Below are positions 1 through 7,572 of a DNA stretch of 64,000 nt, one piece after another (position 1 is the first letter of the stretch; every line of letters starts with the position of its first letter). This DNA comes from DATBLE01 sp963775695. Its GTDB lineage: Bacteria; Actinomycetota; Thermoleophilia; Gaiellales; Gaiellaceae. A model generated the notes under the pieces. That model ran no database searches. It was not told where the DNA came from and was given only the letters and a program-made list of their open reading frames with translations. The stretch is from contig CAVZJU010000003.1 of NCBI GenBank assembly GCA_963775695.1, positions 186,001 through 250,000 on the forward strand. Direction: 5' to 3'. The position numbers were made by a program, and so were the translations under genes.

Positions 1-216
1 GCCGGCGAGCAGCGGTGTCAGCAGCGAGTAGTACGGCGTCGGGCCGCCGAGGATCGCCAGCGAACCGTGCAGCCACAGGCTGCGGCCGAGCATCCCGTAC
101 ACCATCTCGTCCGGGGCGATCCAGGGGACGGGCACCTCGACCGCCGCCCACGCCCGGAACGCGGTCGAGAGGAGTACGATCGCGACCAGCGCCGCCCATT
201 CGCTCCGGCGGGTCAC
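1..216 (-). CDS. N-terminus of a membrane glycosyltransferase-like protein (partial)
   Basis: Only the first 72 codons are present; the gene leaves the window at base 1. The GTG start overlaps the stop of the upstream aminotransferase (GTGA), so the two are probably translationally coupled. The protein opens with a basic stretch, one hydrophobic segment (about residues 8-25), then an acidic motif P-W-I-A-P-D-E-M near residue 40. A first transmembrane helix followed by an acidic loop is typical of GT-C (ArnT/PMT-like) membrane glycosyltransferases, which transfer sugars from lipid carriers outside the membrane. That assignment is inference from a short fragment. Confidence 0.6.
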   Translation of the reverse strand, partial: MTRRSEWAALVAIVLLSTAFRAWAAVEVPVPWIAPDEMVYGMLGRSLWLHGSLAILGGPTPYYSLLTPLLAG

Positions 217-1391
217 TCCAGCCGGGCGAGCTCCGCGAGGAGCCGGTCGACCTCGTCGGCCGTGTTGTAGTGGACGAAGCCGACCCGGACGGCGCCGCCG
301 TCGTCCTCGAGACCGAGTCGCTTCATCACCTCGAGCGCGTAGTAATTGCCGTGCCACACGGCAAATCCGCGCTCGCCGAGCCTCGCCGCCGCCTCCTCGG
401 CGGAGATGCCGTCGACCGAGAAGGCGAACGTCGGCACGCGACCGTCCATCCCGGGCAGCCCGTGGAGCCTGATCGCAGGCGGAAGGCCGGCCAGGAACCG
501 CTCGCCCAGCACACGCTCCCATGCGGCGATCTCCTTCCAGCCGAGCGACTCGACGTATTCGACCGCCGCGACGAAGCCGGCGAGCAGCTCGTACGCCAGC
601 GTGCCGGTCTCGAAGCGCTTGCCCACCGGCTCGACCGGCGCGGGACGCACCTTGTACGGGCGCCACGACTCGAGCAGGTCGCGGCGGCCGAAGGCGATCC
701 CCAGATGCGGCCCGAAGAACTTGTACGGCGAGCAGATGAGCACGTCGACGCCGAACGCACCGACGTCGATCGGCCCGTGCGGCGCGTAGTGGACGGCGTC
801 GGCCCAGGCGATCGCGCCGGCACCGTGGGCGAGCTCGGCGATGCGGCGGACCTCGGTGAGCGTCCCCACCGCGTTGGACGCGACCGGGAAGGCGACCACG
901 CGCGTCCGGTCGGTGAGCCGCCGCTCGAGGTCGTCGAGGTCGAGCGTCGTGTCGTCGTGGATGTCGACGAAGCGGACGGTCAGGTCGCGGTCGTGCGCGA
1001 GCTCGAGCCACGGCGAGACGTTCGCGTCGTGATCGAGCTTCGTGCACAGGATCTCGTCGCCCGGCCGAAACTCCCGGCCGGCCGTGCGCGAGAGCGCGAA
1101 GCTGAGCGTCGTCATGTTCGGGCCGAAGACGGTCTCCTCGGCCGCACACCCCAGGAAGCGGGCCGCCGTGGCCCGGGCGCGCTCCTCCAGGGCCCCGGTG
1201 CGGCGGCTCGTCTCGTAGGGCCCGCTGACGTTCGCGTTCGACTCGCGCAGGTAGGTTGCGATCGCGTCGATCACGACGTCCGGCACCTGCGAGCCGCCGG
1301 GCGCGTCGAACAGGACGAGATCGCGCCGAAGGGCGCTGAAGCCTGCCCGCACCCGCTCGATGTCGATTCCGCTCGTACTCACGGCCGCCAA
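213..1391 (-). CDS. Cysteine desulfurase-like class V aminotransferase
   Basis: 392 residues, the usual length for the SufS/NifS-like fold. The PLP lysine sits in the motif S-P-Y-K-F-F-G-P-H around residue 225, preceded by the aspartate of W-A-D-A-V-H-Y that would bind the PLP pyridine nitrogen. The N-terminal D-A-P-G-G-S-Q motif matches the 'cysteine desulfurase-like' subfamily rather than true SufS. No sulfur-carrier genes lie nearby, so the substrate is unknown. Its stop overlaps the next gene's GTG. The family is clear; cysteine desulfurase activity is not. Confidence 0.85.
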   Translation of the reverse strand: MAAVSTSGIDIERVRAGFSALRRDLVLFDAPGGSQVPDVVIDAIATYLRESNANVSGPYETSRRTGALEERARATAARFLGCAAEETVFGPNMTTLSFALSRTAGREFRPGDEILCTKLDHDANVSPWLELAHDRDLTVRFVDIHDDTTLDLDDLERRLTDRTRVVAFPVASNAVGTLTEVRRIAELAHGAGAIAWADAVHYAPHGPIDVGAFGVDVLICSPYKFFGPHLGIAFGRRDLLESWRPYKVRPAPVEPVGKRFETGTLAYELLAGFVAAVEYVESLGWKEIAAWERVLGERFLAGLPPAIRLHGLPGMDGRVPTFAFSVDGISAEEAAARLGERGFAVWHGNYYALEVMKRLGLEDDGGAVRVGFVHYNTADEVDRLLAELARLE

Positions 1392-1415
1392 CCCTACAAC
1401 GACCGCGGCCGGGCC

Positions 1416-1616
1416 CTACTCGAGGACGAACGTGATCCTCAGCGTGACGCGGAAGGCGACGATCTCGCCGTTCTCGACCTCCACCTTCTGCTCCGCCACC
1501 CAGGCGCCCTTGATGTCTCGCAGCGTCTCGCCGCTCTTGGCGAGCCCCTCGCGGATCGCCGCCTCGAAGCTCTCGCTCGAGCTGGCCGTTACCTCGATCA
1601 CCTTCGCGACCGACAT
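1416..1616 (-). CDS. Dodecin, flavin-binding storage protein
   Basis: 66 residues, standard for dodecin, a dodecameric flavin buffer. It begins M-S-V-A-K-V-I-E-V and contains the family tryptophan in G-A-W-V-A-E-Q-K. The ATG at 1616 was chosen because GAAAGGAG lies a few bases upstream and the conserved N-terminus begins there; an in-frame upstream start would add eight unrelated residues. It is a stand-alone gene between the aminotransferase and the epimerase. Confidence 0.92.
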   Translation of the reverse strand: MSVAKVIEVTASSSESFEAAIREGLAKSGETLRDIKGAWVAEQKVEVENGEIVAFRVTLRITFVLE

Positions 1617-1671
1617 CTCGCTCCTTTCGTCGACGGCCACGGATCCTTACACGCGAAACGCTCTTCTGCAG

Positions 1672-2709
1672 TCACGCTCCCGCCTTCCCCCAGGCTTCGA
1701 GCAGCTCGCGCTCCCGCTCGGCAGAGAGCCCCGCCTTGCCCGTCCACTCGGGCACGTCGCGGGCGGTCTCGGCGAGCGGGCGGAAGGTCAGGCCGGCCTC
1801 GACAGCCCGGTCGACGGGCGCGAGCTGGAAGGCGGCGAAATCGGCATCGTTCGGCGGGATCCAGCACGGGAGGTCGCTCCAGCCCTCGGCTCCCTGGTCG
1901 GCCAGGAACTCCTCGGTCACACGCACGACGTCGACGGCACCGCAGGCCTCGAGCATCGAGTCGAAGGTGATTGCACGGGGCGGGGAGGTCGCGTTGTACG
2001 GGCCCGAGCCGCCGTCCTCGGCGAGCTGGATCATCCAGTCGGCCAGGTCGCGGACGTCGATCATCTGCACGGGCTGATCGGGAGGGGCGAGGATCGGCCC
2101 GCCGCGCTCGGCCCGGCGCGGCCAGTAGGTGAAGCGGTCCGTGGGGTCGTTCGGGCCGACGATCAGCCCCGGGCGCACCAGGATCGCGCGGTCGCCGAAG
2201 GCGCGCTCCGCCTCCTGCTCGCAGAGCGCCTTCAGCGCGCCGTAGTTGGAGTAGTCCGCGAGCAGGCGGTCGTCCGGCTTGTCCCCGAGCTGCTCCGGCG
2301 GGTCGGTCTCGGCCCGCGGCTCCCGGTAGTCGGCGTAGTAGGAGATCGAGGAGACGAACACGTACCGGTCCGCCGCTTCGGCCAGCAGAGTGGCCGAGTC
2401 GTGCACATGCCGCGGGACGTAGCCGGAGGTGTCGAGCACGGCGTCCCACGTGCGGCCTTCGAGCGGCGCCAGCCCGCCGTCGCGGTCTCCGTGCAGCTTC
2501 TCGAGCTGCGAAAAGAGCCCGGGGTTCGTCTGGCCGCGGTTGAACGTGGTCACCTCGTGCCCTCTGCTCAGCGCGGCCTCGATCAGCGCATAGCCGACGA
2601 ACTTCGGGCCGCCGATCAGGAGCAGCTTGAGGCCTCCGGCCTCACGACGTCGCCTCACACCAAGGCTGACAGCTCCGCTGTCGCCTTTGTGCTCGGCTTC
2701 GTCTCTCAC
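1672..2709 (-). CDS. NAD-dependent epimerase/dehydratase family protein (extended SDR)
   Basis: 345 residues with a Rossmann fold. The nucleotide-binding motif G-G-P-K-F-V-G-Y is near residue 33, V-F-V-S-S-I-S-Y-Y follows in the middle, and the catalytic Y-x-x-x-K is Y-G-A-L-K. These are features of isoflavone-reductase/epimerase-like SDRs acting on sugars or small metabolites. The GTG at 2709 overlaps the stop of the OsmC gene (GTGA). It leaves a charged 25-residue leader before the fold; a GTG at 2655 would shorten it. The substrate is unknown. Confidence 0.85.
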   Translation of the reverse strand: MRDEAEHKGDSGAVSLGVRRRREAGGLKLLLIGGPKFVGYALIEAALSRGHEVTTFNRGQTNPGLFSQLEKLHGDRDGGLAPLEGRTWDAVLDTSGYVPRHVHDSATLLAEAADRYVFVSSISYYADYREPRAETDPPEQLGDKPDDRLLADYSNYGALKALCEQEAERAFGDRAILVRPGLIVGPNDPTDRFTYWPRRAERGGPILAPPDQPVQMIDVRDLADWMIQLAEDGGSGPYNATSPPRAITFDSMLEACGAVDVVRVTEEFLADQGAEGWSDLPCWIPPNDADFAAFQLAPVDRAVEAGLTFRPLAETARDVPEWTGKAGLSAERERELLEAWGKAGA

Positions 2710-3098
2710 GCGACCTTCCAGACGTAGCGCGGCGGGGCGGTGAGCGATGCGCCGACGAAACAGTCTCGCTCCGCCTTCTCGAGCAGAAGGCCCTGGTCCG
2801 CCGGCGCGGGGTCGAAGCGCACGTCGAGGCGCGCCTCGACGTCGACGAATGCGAAGCGGTCGTCCTCCTCACGGCGGGTCACTGTCCCCGACGCCCCGCC
2901 GCTCGCCGTCACGGCCACGCCCTCCCGCCGGGCGTGGTGGCGGAGGCTAGTCAGCGAGCAGTCGAGCAGGGCCGCGAGGACGAGGTGCTCGGGCGACCAG
3001 TTCTCGGGCACCTGGACGGTCGTGCCCTCCGCTGTGGCGACGGCGGTCCCGTCGTAGGCGACCTCGTACTCGAGCACCCTCGCTCTTGGCTCAGCCAT
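2706..3098 (-). CDS. OsmC/Ohr family peroxidase-like protein
   Basis: 130 residues, slightly short for OsmC. The family core E-N-W-S-P-E-H-L-V-L-A-A-L precedes a conserved cysteine in L-L-D-C-S-L-T-S-L. A second cysteine is in A-E-R-D-C-F-V-G-A-S, close to the usual K-A-H-x-x-C-P-V-S position. The two cysteines match the thiol-peroxidase pair of OsmC/Ohr proteins, which reduce organic hydroperoxides. It is first in a two-gene unit with the SDR gene (GTGA overlap). Confidence 0.88.
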   Translation of the reverse strand: MAEPRARVLEYEVAYDGTAVATAEGTTVQVPENWSPEHLVLAALLDCSLTSLRHHARREGVAVTASGGASGTVTRREEDDRFAFVDVEARLDVRFDPAPADQGLLLEKAERDCFVGASLTAPPRYVWKVA

Positions 3099-3146
3099 GC
3101 GGAAGAACCTAGCGGGTCCGTCCGGTCCGGAAGCTACGTTCGGACC

Positions 3147-3347
3147 GTGACGAGGCTCCGGCCCCTGAGCGAGTCCGAGTGCTACACCCGCCTCTACGGT
3201 GACCGCGAATCGACGGTCGCGGTGATCAGGGAGTTCGATCCCGAACGCCCGAGCGGTGGGCTCCTCGGCGAGCAGCTGCTCCGGCTCTTCGAGAAGCATC
3301 AGCAGGAGAGCTCGGACGGCGGGCTGACCGAGGTCGAAGCCGCGTAA
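3147..3347 (+). CDS. Small conserved-looking hypothetical protein (66 aa)
   Basis: GTG start, mixed-charge soluble protein beginning M-T-R-L-R-P-L-S-E-S-E-C-Y. I do not recognise the family. It is divergent from the OsmC gene with about 50 bases between starts and sits 30 bases upstream of the Mug-type glycosylase in the same direction, so it may be the first gene of that unit. Codon use looks like the neighbours. A single cysteine is in E-C-Y near residue 11. Confidence 0.6.
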   Translation: MTRLRPLSESECYTRLYGDRESTVAVIREFDPERPSGGLLGEQLLRLFEKHQQESSDGGLTEVEAA

Positions 3348-3377
3348 GGCACGGGGGAAGCGGCCGGGTCGCGTAGC

Positions 3378-3881
3378 GTGGGCAGCGCGGTTCCCGACGT
3401 ACTCGCGGGCGACCTGGACTTGATCTTCTGCGGGATCAACCCGGGCCGCGTGTCCGCGGCGGCGGCGGCCCACTTCGCCAACCCCCGGAACGACTTCTGG
3501 CGGCTCCTCCACGACGCGGGGTTCACGCCGCGGCTGGTCGAGCCGCAGGAGCAGTTCGAGGTGCTGCGCTGGGGGATCGGCCTGACGAACGCCGCTCCGC
3601 GCACCACGCCGGGGTCGAGCGACCTGCGCGCGGCCGACTTCGAGGGCGCCGGCGCGCGGCTCGAGCGGCTGGCGACGGAGCTGCGTCCGCGGGCGATCGG
3701 GTTCGTCGGCAAGGAGGCGTACCGTGGCCCGTTCCGGGAGCGGCCGGACCACGGACTGCAGAAGCGCAAGCTGGGGGAGACGATGCTGTTCGTGCTTCCG
3801 TCGACGTCTCCGGCGAACGCCGCCGTCCCCTACGCCGAGCGGCTGCGCTGGTTCGTCGCACTGCGGAAGCTGCTCGACTGA
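3378..3881 (+). CDS. mug: G/U mismatch-specific DNA glycosylase (Mug/TDG family)
   Basis: 167 residues, typical for Mug, which removes uracil or thymine from G:U/T mismatches in base-excision repair. The catalytic-loop motif G-I-N-P-G is near residue 19 and the C-terminal intercalating motif appears as L-P-S-T-S-P-A-N near residue 139. W-G-I-G-L-T-N is also conserved. The start is GTG, immediately after the small hypothetical gene; the end is 3 bases from the convergent gamma-glutamyltransferase stop. Confidence 0.9.
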   Translation: MGSAVPDVLAGDLDLIFCGINPGRVSAAAAAHFANPRNDFWRLLHDAGFTPRLVEPQEQFEVLRWGIGLTNAAPRTTPGSSDLRAADFEGAGARLERLATELRPRAIGFVGKEAYRGPFRERPDHGLQKRKLGETMLFVLPSTSPANAAVPYAERLRWFVALRKLLD

Positions 3882-3883
3882 GA

Positions 3884-5557
3884 CTACCGGCCGGCCGCGT
3901 AGCCTTGCATGCCGCGCGGGTTGGCTCCCGCCTTGAGCAGGCCGTCCTCGCGCGCGACGGCGCTGACCCGTCCGAGCGACCACGGATCGGTGACGGTGAC
4001 GTCGTGGCCGCGCCGGCGGAGCTCGTCGGCAACGTCCTCGCCCCAGCGCGCCTCCAGCGCCAGCGAGCGCGGCGCGCTCTCGCGCGGGAAGAACGAGGAC
4101 GGGAAGTGGTCGGTGTGGAACGACGGCGCGTCGATCGCGGCCTGAAGGTCGTCGCCGAAGACGACGTGGCGGAGGAACGCGTGCAGCGACCACTGGTCCT
4201 GCTGGTCGCCGCCGGGCGTCCCGATCGCGAGCGCCGCCCCGCCGTCGCGCAGCGCGATCGTCGGCGACAGCGTCGTCCGCGGCCTGCGCCCCGGCACGAG
4301 CGACGACGGCAGCCCTTCCTCGAGCCAGAACATCTGCGCTCTCGTTCCGAGCGGCCACCCGAGCGCCGGGATCACCGGCGACGACTGGAGCCAGCCGCCG
4401 CTCGGCGTTGCGGAGACGAGGTTGCCGAAGCGGTCGGCGACGTCGAGATGAACGGTGTCGCCCCGGGTCGGCTCGCCGACGCCGATCGTCGCAGCCGCCG
4501 CGACCGGGCTGGGCAGCCGGCCGCCGTCGCCGGGCCGCAGCTCGTTCGACGCCGCGTCGCCCACGAGCCGCCGCCGCTCGTCGGCGTACGCCTGCGACAG
4601 GAGCCGGTCGAGCGGGACGTCGGCGTCGCCGTAGAACGCGTCGCGGTCGGCGAAGGCGAGCTTCGCGCACTCGACCACCAGGTGGACGTACTCGGCATCC
4701 GACAGCTCCGGGAGGTCGAAGCCGTCGAGGAGCGCGAGCTGCTGGAGGAAGACCGGGCCCTGGCCCCACGGGCCTGTCTTGCACACCGTGAACCCGCGGA
4801 AGTCGAGCGTCGCGGGCGATTCGAGTGTCGGCTCCCAGACGGCGAGGTCGGACCCGGTCAGCAACCCGCCCTGCTCGGCGGAGAAGCCGTCGATCTTCTC
4901 GGCGACGAAGCCCTCGTAGAACAGGTCGCGCGCACGCTCGAGCTCCTGTTCGCGCGACCCCCCGCGTGACTCCTCGACGATCCGCCGGTACGTCGCCGCG
5001 AGCGCGTGGTTGCAGAAGAGCGTTCCGGGACGCGGGGCGGGGAGGTACAGCGTCGCCGATCCCTCCCAGGTGCGCAGCAGCTCCTCGGTGCGCTCGATCG
5101 TCTGCGTGATCCCGGGCACCACCGGATACCCCTCGTCGGCGTAGCCGATCGCGAACGCGAGGACGTCCTCGAGCCGCCAGGTGCCGAACTCGCCGAGCAG
5201 CCGCAACCAGCCGCCGAAGGCCCCCGGCACGCAGGCGGCCAGGAGGCCGGTGCCGGGCACGAGCTCGTGCCCGAGCTGCCGGTAGCGCTCGATCGTCGCG
5301 GCGGCGGGCGCGACCCCCTGCGCGCAGAGCACGAGCGGCTCGCCGCGCTCGGCCGACCAGAAGACGACGGGCAGATCGCCGCCCGGGCCGTTGAGGTGCG
5401 GCTCGACCACCTGGAGCGTGAACCCGGTCGCCACCGCCGCGTCGAAGGCGTTGCCCCCGCGCTCGAGCACGGCCATCCCGGCGGCTGTGCCCAGCCAGTG
5501 GGTGGAGGCGACCATCCCGAACGTCCCATGCAGCTCCGGCCTGGTGGTGAAGGTCAT
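3884..5557 (-). CDS. Gamma-glutamyltransferase family protein (Ntn hydrolase)
   Basis: 557 residues. The large-subunit region (G-G-N-A-F-D-A-A-V-A near 35, N-G-P-G-G-D near 56) is followed by the predicted autocleavage site, where the threonine of G-D-T-V-H-L-D-V (about residue 375) would become the new N-terminus. Later P-G-G-D-Q-Q-D-Q-W lies in the small subunit. There is no obvious signal peptide, so it may be cytoplasmic. The start overlaps the stop of the oppF remnant (ATGA), placing it at the end of a former peptide-uptake operon, which fits peptide or gamma-glutamyl catabolism. Confidence 0.9.
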   Translation of the reverse strand: MTFTTRPELHGTFGMVASTHWLGTAAGMAVLERGGNAFDAAVATGFTLQVVEPHLNGPGGDLPVVFWSAERGEPLVLCAQGVAPAAATIERYRQLGHELVPGTGLLAACVPGAFGGWLRLLGEFGTWRLEDVLAFAIGYADEGYPVVPGITQTIERTEELLRTWEGSATLYLPAPRPGTLFCNHALAATYRRIVEESRGGSREQELERARDLFYEGFVAEKIDGFSAEQGGLLTGSDLAVWEPTLESPATLDFRGFTVCKTGPWGQGPVFLQQLALLDGFDLPELSDAEYVHLVVECAKLAFADRDAFYGDADVPLDRLLSQAYADERRRLVGDAASNELRPGDGGRLPSPVAAAATIGVGEPTRGDTVHLDVADRFGNLVSATPSGGWLQSSPVIPALGWPLGTRAQMFWLEEGLPSSLVPGRRPRTTLSPTIALRDGGAALAIGTPGGDQQDQWSLHAFLRHVVFGDDLQAAIDAPSFHTDHFPSSFFPRESAPRSLALEARWGEDVADELRRRGHDVTVTDPWSLGRVSAVAREDGLLKAGANPRGMQGYAAGR

Positions 5558-5742
5558 GCCGGCTCACTGGCGAGGTCGACCAGACCGGACTCGCCGACCG
5601 GGCCGACAACTTCGCCCGGGCCGATCGTCAGCGACACGCCGTCGACCGCCAGCACGATCCTGCCGCCGCCCATGGGCTGCGGGCCGACGTGGAAGTGCTC
5701 TACGAGGCCTTCGACCTCGAGAATCGGCGCTGGTGTCGTCAT
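5554..5742 (-). pseudogene. oppF-type ABC ATPase, internally deleted remnant
   Basis: The 62-codon frame starts like an oligopeptide/dipeptide ATP-binding protein (I-L-E-V-E-G-L-V-E-H-F, then A-V-D-G-V-S-L-T-I). It reaches the Walker A motif as G-P-V-G-E-S-G, then stops matching: the C-G-K-S-T that should follow is missing, and after L-V-D-L-A-S-E-P-A the frame ends. The ATG overlaps the oppD tail's stop and the TGA overlaps the GGT start, so both ends of the original gene seem preserved and the middle deleted. It cannot bind ATP. Confidence 0.8.
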
Positions 5743-5830
5743 TCGCTCCCTGGATGGAAGCACGCGACGAGGTGGGAGGGCCGCACCTCGCGTAGCTGCG
5801 GGACGTCCGAACGCGACCTGACCTAGACCT
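5739..5830 (-). pseudogene. C-terminal remnant of an oppD-type ABC ATPase
   Basis: About 30 codons ending P-Q-L-R-E-V-R-P-S-H-L-V-A-C-F-H-P-G-S-E match the oligopeptide-transporter C-terminal signature (R-x-V-x-P-x-H-x-V-A-C). There is no start codon and no ATPase core; an in-frame TAG lies just upstream. It is followed by the oppF remnant with a normal ATGA overlap. Together these are scars of a deleted dipeptide ABC operon upstream of GGT. Confidence 0.7.
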
Positions 5831-7555
5831 CTAGCCCCGCCAGCGGTTCGTGATCGGCGTGCGCCGGTCGCGACCGAACGCCTTCGGGCGCAGCTTCACG
5901 CCGGGCGGCGCCTGCCGGCGCTTGTACTCCGCCCGGTCGATCATCGCCAGCGCGCGGTCGACGACCCCCGGATCGAACCCGTCGGCGAGCAGTTCCTCGC
6001 GCGAGCGGTCGAGCTCGACATAGGCCTCGAGCACCCGGTCGAGCTCGGGATAGGGCGGCAGCGAGTCCTGGTCGAGCTGACCCTCGCGCAGTTCGGCGCT
6101 CGGCGGACGCTCGATGATCGACCGGGGGATCAACTCGTGGCCGGCGCGCTCGTTCAGGTGCGCGGCCAGCCGGAAGACGTCCGTCTTGAAGACGTCCTTG
6201 AGCAGCGCGAACCCGCCGGCCATGTCCCCGTAGAGCGTCGCGTAGCCGACCGAGAGCTCCGACTTGTTGCCGGTGGCGACGACGAGCCAGCCGAACTTGT
6301 TCGACAACGCCATCAGCAGAACGCCGCGGGCCCGGGCCTGGAGGTTCTCCTCGGTCAGGTCGCGTTCGAGGTCGCCGAAGCTCGGCGCGAGCGACTGCTC
6401 GAAGGCGGCGACGATCTCGTCGATCGGCAGCTCGCGGAAGTCGATGCCGAGGCTCTCCGCGAGCCGCCTCGCATCGCCGCGGGTGTCCTTCGACGAGAAC
6501 CGGGACGGCATCGAGACGCCGTGCACCCGGTCGGGGCCGAGCGCCTCGACGGCCAGCGCCGCGGTCAGCGCCGAGTCGATTCCGCCGGACAGGCCGACGA
6601 CGACGTCGCGGAACCCGTTCTTCTCCACGTAGTCGCGCAGCCCGAGCCCGAGCGCGAGCCGCATCTGCTCGAGGTCGTCGCCGAGCGGCGCAACCGCTTC
6701 TCCAGCGACGGGCCCCGCCGGGGTCTGTCCCTGCCCATCGCCGAGCACGATGGTCTCGACCCGGGGCGGCTCCTCGCGCTCCCGCGCCAGGGCCCGCCGC
6801 CTCGTCTCGCTCAGCCGCCGCCCCATCGCCGCGGTCGGGTCGACGTCGACGACCAGCAGCGCCTCTTCGAAGCCCGGCGCCCGGGCGAGCACCTCGCCCT
6901 CGTCGTCGAGGACGACGGAGTGGCCGTCGAAGATCAGCTCGTCCTGCCCGCCGACCGCGTTGACGAACGCGACGAAGCTGGACGTGTCCCGCGCGCGCTG
7001 CTGGAACATCTCCTCGCGTTCGCGCTCCTTGCCCACGTGGAACGGCGACGCCGAGACGTTCACCAGCAGCTGTGCGCCGGCGAGCGCGAGGTCAGTCGCC
7101 GGCGGTCCCGGCTGCCACATGTCCTCGCAGATCGTCACGCCGACCAGCGACTCGCCCAGGCGGAGGACGACGAGGTCTCGGCCCGACGCGAAGTATCGCT
7201 CCTCGTCGAAGACGCCGTAGTTCGGCAGGAACCGCTTCCGGTAGGCGGCCCGGACGGCACCGTCCGCGCAGACCGCGCACGCGTTGTAGAGGTCGCCGTC
7301 GAAAGACGGAAAGCCGACGAGGGCCGCGATTCCGCTCGTCGCCGCCGCGATCTCGTCGAGCGAGCGCCGGGCCGCGCGCACGAACGCCGGGCGCAGGAGC
7401 AGATCCTCGGGCGGATAGCCGGTGACCGCGAGCTCGGGAAAGAGGACGAGATCTGCACCCGCCTCGCGCGCCTGCTCGAGGCGCGACAGGATCAGCGACC
7501 GGTTCCCGTCCAGGTCGCCGACGACCGTGTTGATCTGCGCGAGCGCGAGTCTCAT
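5831..7555 (-). CDS. nadE: Glutamine-dependent NAD+ synthetase
   Basis: 574 residues. The N-terminal nitrilase-type glutaminase domain (1-250) has its nucleophile in V-T-I-C-E-D-M-W and glutamate in F-P-E-L. The C-terminal ATP pyrophosphatase domain has the P-loop G-L-S-G-G-I-D-S-A (about residue 320) and the synthetase motif T-G-N-K-S-E-L-S-V-G-Y. It converts nicotinate adenine dinucleotide to NAD with ammonia from glutamine. The inter-domain linker (G-D-G-Q-G-Q-T-P-A-G-P) is encoded by a copy of the palindromic repeat seen at 46.0 and 54.2 kb. It lies 17 bases after the acyl-CoA synthetase gene. Confidence 0.95.
   Translation of the reverse strand: MRLALAQINTVVGDLDGNRSLILSRLEQAREAGADLVLFPELAVTGYPPEDLLLRPAFVRAARRSLDEIAAATSGIAALVGFPSFDGDLYNACAVCADGAVRAAYRKRFLPNYGVFDEERYFASGRDLVVLRLGESLVGVTICEDMWQPGPPATDLALAGAQLLVNVSASPFHVGKEREREEMFQQRARDTSSFVAFVNAVGGQDELIFDGHSVVLDDEGEVLARAPGFEEALLVVDVDPTAAMGRRLSETRRRALAREREEPPRVETIVLGDGQGQTPAGPVAGEAVAPLGDDLEQMRLALGLGLRDYVEKNGFRDVVVGLSGGIDSALTAALAVEALGPDRVHGVSMPSRFSSKDTRGDARRLAESLGIDFRELPIDEIVAAFEQSLAPSFGDLERDLTEENLQARARGVLLMALSNKFGWLVVATGNKSELSVGYATLYGDMAGGFALLKDVFKTDVFRLAAHLNERAGHELIPRSIIERPPSAELREGQLDQDSLPPYPELDRVLEAYVELDRSREELLADGFDPGVVDRALAMIDRAEYKRRQAPPGVKLRPKAFGRDRRTPITNRWRG
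6709..6733. repeat. REP-like palindrome inside nadE
   Basis: GGGCCCC-gcc-GGGGTCTGTCCC on the + strand is half of the consensus GGGACAGACCCC/GGGGTCTGTCCC, a better copy of which is at 54166. It lies within the flexible linker between the two NadE domains, where an in-frame insertion could be tolerated. Confidence 0.5.
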
Positions 7556-7572
7556 GGTTTTCGCCTATTAGT

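Noticed and set aside
3905..4969. Long open frame antisense to gamma-glutamyltransferase
   Set aside because: The other strand encodes a clear enzyme; this frame has arginine-, valine- and glutamate-biased shadow composition.
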